Assembly (NCBI GenBank): GCA_016181345.1
Contig: JACOZM010000007.1
Location: 1-7,705, forward strand
Direction: 5' to 3'
DNA: 7,705 nucleotides
Origin: Candidatus Woesearchaeota archaeon
Lineage (GTDB): Archaea; Nanobdellota; Nanobdellia; Woesearchaeales; GW2011-AR9
Under the pieces are notes generated by a model. The model was not told where the DNA came from. It made no database searches and saw nothing but the letters and a program-made list of their open reading frames with translations. Of this stretch, positions 3,482 to 7,705 are shown piece by piece; position 1 is the stretch's first letter; each line of letters begins with the position of its first letter. The position numbers were made by a program, and so were the translations under genes.

Positions 3482-4939
3482 TTAGCCCAACCGATATACA
3501 TTCGAATATGCTTTCCGTCTTCTTCTCCCCGTTTTAAACTCAACTTTTGCTCTCGGTAATAATAACTCGCCCAAGATATTTAATTTTGCTTTTACTTTAT
3601 AAGTGATTAACCTATGCTCATGCCCTTCAACTTCAGCAAGATTCCAGATGATCTTCGTTCCATGAGCAGTATGCTTGATTTGATGAGGTTTTAATGTTCC
3701 TAAGTCCAAACTATTTTCCAGATTAGTGATACCAGGAATAACATCAGTGACGATAATATCATGCAAAGGCCGTTTTGATGTGTTCTTCACTTCTAGTGTT
3801 ATCTTCACTTCAGAAAGTGAGTCTCCTTCCGTCTTTGTCGTCACCGCCTTTTTATAAACACCTACCGGAGAACGAACATAGAGATAAAATCCTAAGAACA
3901 CTAAAACAAAGATCGCAATATATAACAAGATCTGATAATTAGTCACCATAACTACTTCTGTTGATTCATTTGGATCTAGTGTTAGTTCCCAAACAGCTGA
4001 TCGAACTCCTTCAACTTTTTCAATTTCAGCATCAGTAACAAGAGAAGCAATAAAACTAACAGGAACATGAACTTTCTGAGTATTCAAAACATTTCCATCA
4101 TTCCTAACTTGAACAACTGTTGTTTTCTTCAATTTTTCTGAAGTAGGGTTTAATGTTAAAGTAAACGGCGACAAGATCGTTTCTATCTCTACTTTCTGCT
4201 CAACTACTTTAACGGTCTGCCCATCACGTTCAAAGACAAAAAATAATAAATATTCCTTTGGCTGTTGAAAAGGGTCCGGAGTTACGGCAAATTCAATCGT
4301 CTTTCTTTCTAATGGAGGAAGGTTAACGCTTACTTCCTTGTCAAAACCGACAATCTCGCTTTGCATCCTCACGTTAAGATTAGATAGATCAAGAGGATTT
4401 CTATTTTCTAAGAATAATTTTATTGAGACTGGCTCTCTCGGATCAATTAATTCATCCATATCTACATCAATTTTAAACGAAGGGAGATACGTCAACGGTT
4501 TTTCTGGACTGAGATATACTTTTAACGCTAGATTATGCCTCTCTCCATAATCACTTTCTATCGTAACGTACATATAATAGATTCCCGGCGAAAATTCTTC
4601 TAACGGATCAACAACAATAGTTGTCGTATAATTTGTTCCTGGTTCTATCTGGATGATCCTATCTTTTAAGGGAGAAGGGTCTACCGTCCAACCTTGACCG
4701 CTTTGAAGAGAATAGATACTATATCGTTGAGTAACTTCTGCCTGGTTGCTGATACGAACAGAAAACTCCGCTTGTTCTAAAGGGGATATTTGATTTTTTA
4801 AGGGAGTCACTTCTATTTTTGATTCAGCCAATACAGTAACAGCAGAAAGGACAAAGACCAATACAAAAAGGAATAGGACTCGAAAAAACTGATTCGTAAA
4901 CTGCATCTTCGATAAAAGTCCACCTCTCATAGTTTCCAT
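3482..4939 (-). CDS. Envelope protein: signal peptide, Ig-like domains, one TM, cytoplasmic beta domain
   Basis: A 485-residue protein. The N-terminal hydrophobic stretch FFRVLFLFVLVFVLSAVTVLA (18-38) is a signal peptide or anchor. Residues 40-332 form two or three beta-sandwich units of the CARDB/NEW3 kind (repeated patterns such as PLEQAEFSVRISNQ, EPVSIKLFLENRNP, ERKTIEFAV, TTVVQVRNDGN). A membrane helix, YQILLYIAIFVLVFLGFYLYV, lies at 335-355 and is followed by Arg. The last 125 residues form another beta domain resembling DUF11 (DIIVTDVIPG, LDLGTLKPHQ, ITYKVKA). If the signal peptide is used as such, this last domain faces the cytoplasm, which is unusual for such folds. Coordinates use the longest frame; promoter spacing favours Met4 (4930). 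The function is unknown; surface adhesion or assembly of an envelope complex is inference. Confidence 0.85.
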   Translation of the reverse strand: METMRGGLLSKMQFTNQFFRVLFLFVLVFVLSAVTVLAESKIEVTPLKNQISPLEQAEFSVRISNQAEVTQRYSIYSLQSGQGWTVDPSPLKDRIIQIEPGTNYTTTIVVDPLEEFSPGIYYMYVTIESDYGERHNLALKVYLSPEKPLTYLPSFKIDVDMDELIDPREPVSIKLFLENRNPLDLSNLNVRMQSEIVGFDKEVSVNLPPLERKTIEFAVTPDPFQQPKEYLLFFVFERDGQTVKVVEQKVEIETILSPFTLTLNPTSEKLKKTTVVQVRNDGNVLNTQKVHVPVSFIASLVTDAEIEKVEGVRSAVWELTLDPNESTEVVMVTNYQILLYIAIFVLVFLGFYLYVRSPVGVYKKAVTTKTEGDSLSEVKITLEVKNTSKRPLHDIIVTDVIPGITNLENSLDLGTLKPHQIKHTAHGTKIIWNLAEVEGHEHRLITYKVKAKLNILGELLLPRAKVEFKTGRRRRKAYSNVYRLG

Positions 4940-4952
4940 AAAATTTGTTGTG

Positions 4953-4961
4953 ATATTTAAA
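4953..4961 (-). promoter_or_regulatory. TATA box for the envelope protein gene
   Basis: The minus strand reads TTTAAATAT. Its centre is 27 nt before Met4 (ATG 4930) and only 18 nt before the first ATG (4939), which argues for a leaderless start at Met4. Confidence 0.5.
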
Positions 4962-5186
4962 CCCTTCGTTTTTTATGTAGAACTTTTTAATGTCTAAGTC
5001 AATAGGATTTGTCACCCCCCATAAACAAAGGAGAAAATAAAGTAATTTTTAGAATTGTGTACAAAAATAATACTCTTAAAATATCCCCTATCCTAATTAT
5101 AAGCTATACCTTAATAATATGCTAAGTTCTGATGAGAAAAAAGAGCAAAGATCTCCCTAAAAGAGAGAAAGAGAAGAAGAGAAACA

Positions 5187-5195
5187 TTTATATAT
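5187..5195 (+). promoter_or_regulatory. TATA box for the membrane protein operon
   Basis: TTTATATAT, with transcription expected near 5217, about 22 nt before the ATG at 5239. The leader contains GAGGT at 5226-5230, 8 nt before the start. Confidence 0.6.
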
Positions 5196-5238
5196 CATGC
5201 TAATTTAATATGCAACATCAAAAACGAGGTTAAGATAG

Positions 5239-5796
5239 ATGGTTGAAACAAGCCAGTTCCGAGGAGCGATTGAATTTCTGGGAGAAGTAGGTATCTACGA
5301 TGTTGTTTTGCCTTTCTTATTAGTCTTCACAATCATGTTTGCAATCTTAGAGAAAACAAAAATCCTTGGGATTGATAAGATTGGCGGACATGAGTACACA
5401 AAAAAGAATCTGAACGCTATCACTTCATTTGTAGTTGCATTTTTAGTCATCGCCTCTACTCAGCTTGTTGCTATTTTAAATCAAGTCATGGCTCATGTCG
5501 TCTTATTATTAGTTTTAGCCATTTCATTCTTACTATTGGTTGGAGTTTTTTTCCAGGACAAAGAGTTCTCATTGAAAGATTATCCTAACTGGATTAAATT
5601 TTTTATGATCTTAATGTTTATCGGGATCGTCCTCGTTTTCCTTAACGCTTTGGATTGGCTAAAATTTATTTTTGCCATCTTCAAATATTGGGATGCACAA
5701 TGGGCAGGAGCAATTATTTTCATATTAGTAATTGTGGGATTTATGTATTATGTCGTCAAAGAGCCAAACCATCCTAAGGGCGAAACTAAACATTAA
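5239..5796 (+). CDS. Five-TM membrane protein, paralog of the gene at 6401
   Basis: A 185-residue integral membrane protein with likely helices at about 21-39, 59-80, 84-105, 118-136 and 155-173, and a polar, His-ending C-terminus. The first helix and loop read LPFLLVFTIMFAILEKTKILG, then N-A-I at the start of helix 2. The same pattern (FPVILVFALVYAVLFKTKVIG...NAI) is in the 181-residue protein at 6401, so the two are paralogs. The start is supported by GAGGT 8 nt upstream and a TATA box. I know no function for this family; from memory, similar small membrane proteins occur in Woesearchaeota-type genomes. The short loops and absence of charged or catalytic residues in the helices suggest a structural or channel-like component rather than an enzyme. 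Confidence 0.82.
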   Translation: MVETSQFRGAIEFLGEVGIYDVVLPFLLVFTIMFAILEKTKILGIDKIGGHEYTKKNLNAITSFVVAFLVIASTQLVAILNQVMAHVVLLLVLAISFLLLVGVFFQDKEFSLKDYPNWIKFFMILMFIGIVLVFLNALDWLKFIFAIFKYWDAQWAGAIIFILVIVGFMYYVVKEPNHPKGETKH

Positions 5797-5920
5797 AAGC
5801 AAGATTTAAAAAAGAAAGAAAACAAAAATAACCGACGAAAATTACCGATTAAAAAAACAAAAAACATCTAACATAAGATAAATAATTAAAGATAAAAGAT
5901 AATAAAATGAGGTGTAGATA

Positions 5921-6274
5921 ATGGCAACATATAGTTTTGAGATACTAGCTAATTTTTTTGTCATCTTAGCCTTGATTCTCGGTCTTATGTTCGTCGTTCC
6001 TCATATCATGGGATATTATCCATTAGGTTATGATCCAGTTTTAGTCTTAAACGAAACGTTGCCTAGTGTTGCTTTAGTTGCTGTAGCAGCTATCATGTTA
6101 CTTATTCTAATGGGCATGTTTGGAACAAATTTTGCTAAAGGAGCTGCGCCGTTAATTGCTATTGCTGCAATTGCCAATAAGATTATAAGAACAGTCGTAA
6201 CAACATCGCTTAATCCTCTTTTATTATTTATCATTGAATTAACCCCCTTTCACCTTGATTGTACTAATTATTAG
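5921..6274 (+). CDS. Small membrane protein, C-terminus probably replaced by antisense pilin sequence
   Basis: The frame codes 117 residues from an ATG with an excellent GAGGTG 6 nt upstream, 124 bases after the previous gene. Helices lie at about 7-26 and 48-67, joined by a short Tyr/Pro/Gly loop (PHIMGYYPLGYDP). Up to GTNFAKGAAPLIAIAAIA (68-85) the protein looks natural. From residue 86 the plus-strand sequence is the exact antisense of the start of a pilin gene, which is intact on the minus strand with its own signals. The last 30 or so residues (NKIIRTVVTTSL... to the stop) are therefore probably not native and the gene is truncated near 6170. The function is unknown; it belongs to the same membrane gene set as its neighbours. 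Confidence 0.6.
   Translation: MATYSFEILANFFVILALILGLMFVVPHIMGYYPLGYDPVLVLNETLPSVALVAVAAIMLLILMGMFGTNFAKGAAPLIAIAAIANKIIRTVVTTSLNPLLLFIIELTPFHLDCTNY
6028..6234 (-). pseudogene. 5' end of an archaeal type IV pilin-like gene, truncated at about 6154
   Basis: The minus strand starts MINNKRGLSDVVTTVLIILLAIAAI, a textbook class III signal peptide: a short basic leader, a KRG/LSD site for the prepilin peptidase after G7, and a hydrophobic assembly helix. GGGGG lies 8 nt before the ATG and AGGTG a little further up; a TATA box sits at 6295-6286. All 5' signals of a real pilin gene are present. After residue 27 the frame (NGAAPLAKFVPNM...) is only the antisense of the membrane gene at 5921 and stops at 68 residues with no pilin-like head domain. 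The real part is 6154-6234; the rest has been lost or lies elsewhere. A genuine 68-residue mini-pilin is possible but unlikely. Confidence 0.65.
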
Positions 6275-6285
6275 TTGTTAAATGG

Positions 6286-6295
6286 ATTTAAATAT
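6286..6295 (-). promoter_or_regulatory. TATA box of the truncated pilin gene
   Basis: The minus strand reads ATATTTAAAT. Transcription would start near 6265, giving a 31-nt leader that includes AGGTG and GGGGG before the ATG at 6234. Confidence 0.45.
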
Positions 6296-6304
6296 TAAAA
6301 CAAA

Positions 6305-6332
6305 GAGGTATATTTTTATTTTTTATAACCTC
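6305..6332. other. Imperfect inverted repeat upstream of the 6401 gene
   Basis: GAGGT and ACCTC with adjoining ATA/TAT pairs enclose a T-rich loop of about 11 bases. In the plus direction the T-rich loop could end transcription from the truncated gene, or it may be a regulatory site. The stem is short. Confidence 0.3.
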
Positions 6333-6400
6333 CAAAACATATGATAAAAAAAGTATAAACAGAAAAAAAGTAAAGAACCAAAAAAGAGGCAATATTAACG

Positions 6401-6946
6401 ATGGCTACAGTCTTAGATGTTGGATTATTGGAATATTTTAGTGCAATTTTTCCAGTTATTTTAGTCTTCGCTTTAGTTTATGCTGTCTTATTTAAAACAA
6501 AAGTAATCGGAGATAAGCCAGCTATTAATGCTATTATCGCCATCGTCGCAGGATTATTGATGCTTCTCTCAGAAAAAGCCATCCAAGTCCTCAACTTTAT
6601 GATCCCTTGGTTTGCTGTTGTAATCTTTTTTTTCGTGCTGATGATTCTCGTCTTCAAACTCTTCGGCTTAAAAGATGATAGTTTGCAGTCGGCACTTAAA
6701 GATAAGGCAGTTTATTGGGCCCTTCTAGGAATTTGCTTTGCAATTATCGGTGTTTCTTTTGCCAACGCTTTTGGACAAGAAGCTTTGGAAGCAGGCTCAG
6801 GAGATGGCGGAGACTTTCAAGCGAACATATTTAGGATTATTCAACATCCTAAGATTTTAGGTGTTATCGTTATCATCAGCATCGCCGTCATGTCTATTGC
6901 TGTGCTTACTGGAATTTCTGGAACGATGAGAACGAAAGGATTCTAG
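6401..6946 (+). CDS. Five-TM membrane protein, paralog of the gene at 5239
   Basis: A 181-residue integral membrane protein with likely helices at 14-32, 41-57, 62-86, 103-125 and 150-170. It shares with the 5239 product the N-terminal pattern P-x-ILVF-x-LV-x-AVL-x-KTK-x-x-G followed by NAI in helix 2, and the same helix spacing. It differs in the loop before the last helix, which here is a flexible acidic/Gly segment, EAGSGDGGD (130-138). The ATG has GAGG 11 nt upstream, a slightly long spacing. The gene is convergent with the coiled-coil gene at 7650. No enzymatic motif is visible and I cannot assign a function; two paralogs next to each other suggest subunits of one membrane assembly. Confidence 0.82.
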   Translation: MATVLDVGLLEYFSAIFPVILVFALVYAVLFKTKVIGDKPAINAIIAIVAGLLMLLSEKAIQVLNFMIPWFAVVIFFFVLMILVFKLFGLKDDSLQSALKDKAVYWALLGICFAIIGVSFANAFGQEALEAGSGDGGDFQANIFRIIQHPKILGVIVIISIAVMSIAVLTGISGTMRTKGF

Positions 6947-6963
6947 AAAAAATCAATAGCCTA

Positions 6964-7003
6964 ATCAGTTTTAATTTAAAATGATTCTTTAATCTAAACT
7001 GAT
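6964..7003. terminator. Hairpin between convergent genes, possible bidirectional terminator
   Basis: ATCAGTTT and AAACTGAT form a perfect 8-bp outer stem, and TTAAA/TTTAA forms an inner 5-bp stem around ATGATTC. The stems are AT-rich with no strong T-run directly after, so it is only a candidate terminator for the two convergent genes. Confidence 0.4.
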
Positions 7004-7080
7004 GCCATACAAACTACTCTAAACAATAACAACAAATAGATAACAGAAAAAAAATGAAGAGAATTATCCTGGATGAAAAT

Positions 7081-7650
7081 CTATTTCTTCCACGACTCTT
7101 TGATCCCTTTCAACTCTTTGACATTCTCCACAAATTCTGGAATAACATCCTTAAAGACCTTACCGACAGCTTTCAATTCTGTCCCAACATCTCTCATTCG
7201 AGTATCATAATCTTCTAACTTTCCTAAAACACCTTCATGCAAAACTTTAAAATCTTCTTTTAACTTTTCCACATCATTAGCTAATTTTGCTTGCTTCTCT
7301 TCTACCCCATCTTTCCATTGGATAATCTTTTTCACTTCAGAAATGAGTTCATCCCACTTCTCATCGATCATCCCTTCAACAATTTCTTCAATTCTCTCAT
7401 AAATATTACTTTCATCACTAGAACTTCCTGCCTGCTTCGACATCCTTGGCATTTCTTGCTGCTGCTGCATTGGCATACCCTGCATCCCTGAGGAATATCC
7501 TTGGGCGCCCATACTACCATTTCTTGATGCAAAACCTTGATTATATCCTGCATCTGGACTATTAAAATCTCCTTGGCCAAAATCATCTGCCTGCATCAAG
7601 GCTCCATGCACATCTTCAGCTTGATATCCTTTTTTACTTAATTCTGCCAT
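7081..7650 (-). CDS. Coiled-coil protein with Gln/Met/Gly-rich linker
   Basis: A 189-residue soluble protein in three parts. Residues 1-22 (LSKKGYQAEDVHGALMQADD) form a short helical module resembling small UBA-like or GY-x-x-E-x-x-x-AL motifs. Residues 23-80 are low complexity, rich in Gly, Gln, Met, Ser and Asn (MQGMPMQQQQEMP). Residues 82-182 form a long charged coiled coil (IYERIEEIVEGMIDEKW...). The ATG at 7650 has no Shine-Dalgarno but a TATA-like TTATAATTTAA is centred about 22 nt before it, in keeping with a leaderless mRNA. There is a loose resemblance to the coiled-coil archaellum accessory proteins FlaC/D/E; I could not confirm this by any specific motif. It may serve as a soluble partner of the membrane proteins next to it. 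Confidence 0.8.
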   Translation of the reverse strand: MAELSKKGYQAEDVHGALMQADDFGQGDFNSPDAGYNQGFASRNGSMGAQGYSSGMQGMPMQQQQEMPRMSKQAGSSSDESNIYERIEEIVEGMIDEKWDELISEVKKIIQWKDGVEEKQAKLANDVEKLKEDFKVLHEGVLGKLEDYDTRMRDVGTELKAVGKVFKDVIPEFVENVKELKGIKESWKK

Positions 7651-7663
7651 AATTAAATTATAG

Positions 7664-7676
7664 GGTTAAATTATAA
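7664..7676. promoter_or_regulatory. Divergent TATA region
   Basis: A near-symmetrical GTTAAATTATAAC lies about 22 nt before the coiled-coil ATG (7650, minus) and about 23 nt before an ATG at 7695 (plus). One AT-rich box may serve both directions. Confidence 0.4.
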
Positions 7677-7694
7677 CACTTAACAAAAATAGCC

Positions 7695-7705
7695 ATGAAA
7701 GAAGA
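7695..7705 (+). CDS. Possible start of a divergent gene, cut by the window edge
   Basis: ATGAAAGAAGA at the right edge, about 23 nt after a TATA-like sequence, could be a leaderless start of a plus-strand gene. Only three codons are visible, so nothing can be said of the product. Confidence 0.25.

Larger units (their letters stand above)
4940..5238. other. Divergent intergenic region, two promoters, otherwise unremarkable
   Basis: About 300 AT-rich bases between two divergent genes. Apart from the two TATA boxes and a C6 run near 5015-5020, I see no RNA gene, repeat or convincing hairpin. Confidence 0.5.

Noticed and set aside
4338..4550. Plus-strand open frame opposite the envelope protein gene
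   Set aside because: Antisense to a long, well-supported coding region; no ribosome binding site or motif.
5129..5137. TGATGA as a box C of a guide RNA upstream of the membrane operon
   Set aside because: It lacks the preceding purine and has no box D at a suitable distance or flanking terminal stem.
6028..6234. Complete functional 68-residue mini-pilin
   Set aside because: After residue 27 the sequence is only the complement of a plausible membrane protein gene; no pilin-like beta-rich head follows.
7291..7586. Frames of 66 and 72 codons overlapping the coiled-coil gene
   Set aside because: Their composition is what the alternative frames of a Gln/Lys-rich coiled-coil gene give; no start signals.

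Overview
The window looks like chromosomal DNA from a DPANN-type archaeon, most likely of the Woesearchaeota/Pacearchaeota kind. This is inference from gene content, not a database match. The signs are: an archaeal SepF gene; a class III (type IV pilin) signal peptide of the KRG/LSDVVTTVL type; AT-rich TATA boxes about 26 nt before the start of transcription or translation; several apparently leaderless genes beside others with GAGGT-type ribosome binding sites; an intron-containing tRNA-Ser with no encoded CCA; and several small multi-spanning membrane proteins of unknown function.

Left part (1-2308) is accessory in character. A minus-strand HEPN/MNT toxin-antitoxin pair (719 to 52) is followed by a 397-base gap. 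The gap holds a symmetrical, MITE-like inverted-repeat element (764-1018) with a large hairpin in each arm. Next comes a plus-strand pair (1117-2308): a protein with a nucleotidyltransferase GS...DxD signature and a small partner that starts at TTG behind a strong Shine-Dalgarno inside the end of the first gene. This pair resembles a toxin-antitoxin or defence pair but I cannot name it.

The middle gap (2309-2984) is the most unusual stretch. On the minus strand it carries an intact tRNA-Ser(GCU) with a 40-nt intron (2603 to 2482). Three units lie upstream of it. Two begin with exact copies of the tRNA 5' end and then fold into quite different hairpins; the third is more diverged. Downstream is a second copy of the tRNA 3' end with its poly-T tail (2399 to 2378). 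The unit hairpins stay paired through G-U wobbles only when read as minus-strand RNA, and two units have a TATA-like box at the correct distance. They may be tRNA-derived small RNAs, decayed duplications, or scars of repeated integration at the tRNA.

The right part (2985-7705) looks like cell-envelope and division genes: sepF; a 485-residue signal-peptide/Ig-like/single-TM protein; a plus-strand set of membrane proteins (5239, 5921, 6401) of which the first and third are five-TM paralogs; and a minus-strand coiled-coil protein with a Gln/Met/Gly-rich linker. Inside this set, the second membrane gene runs head-on into the promoter, ribosome binding site and signal peptide of an archaeal pilin gene. 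The two truncated genes meet at a short inverted-repeat-like sequence near 6154-6175, so this is either an inversion junction or an assembly/amplification chimera.
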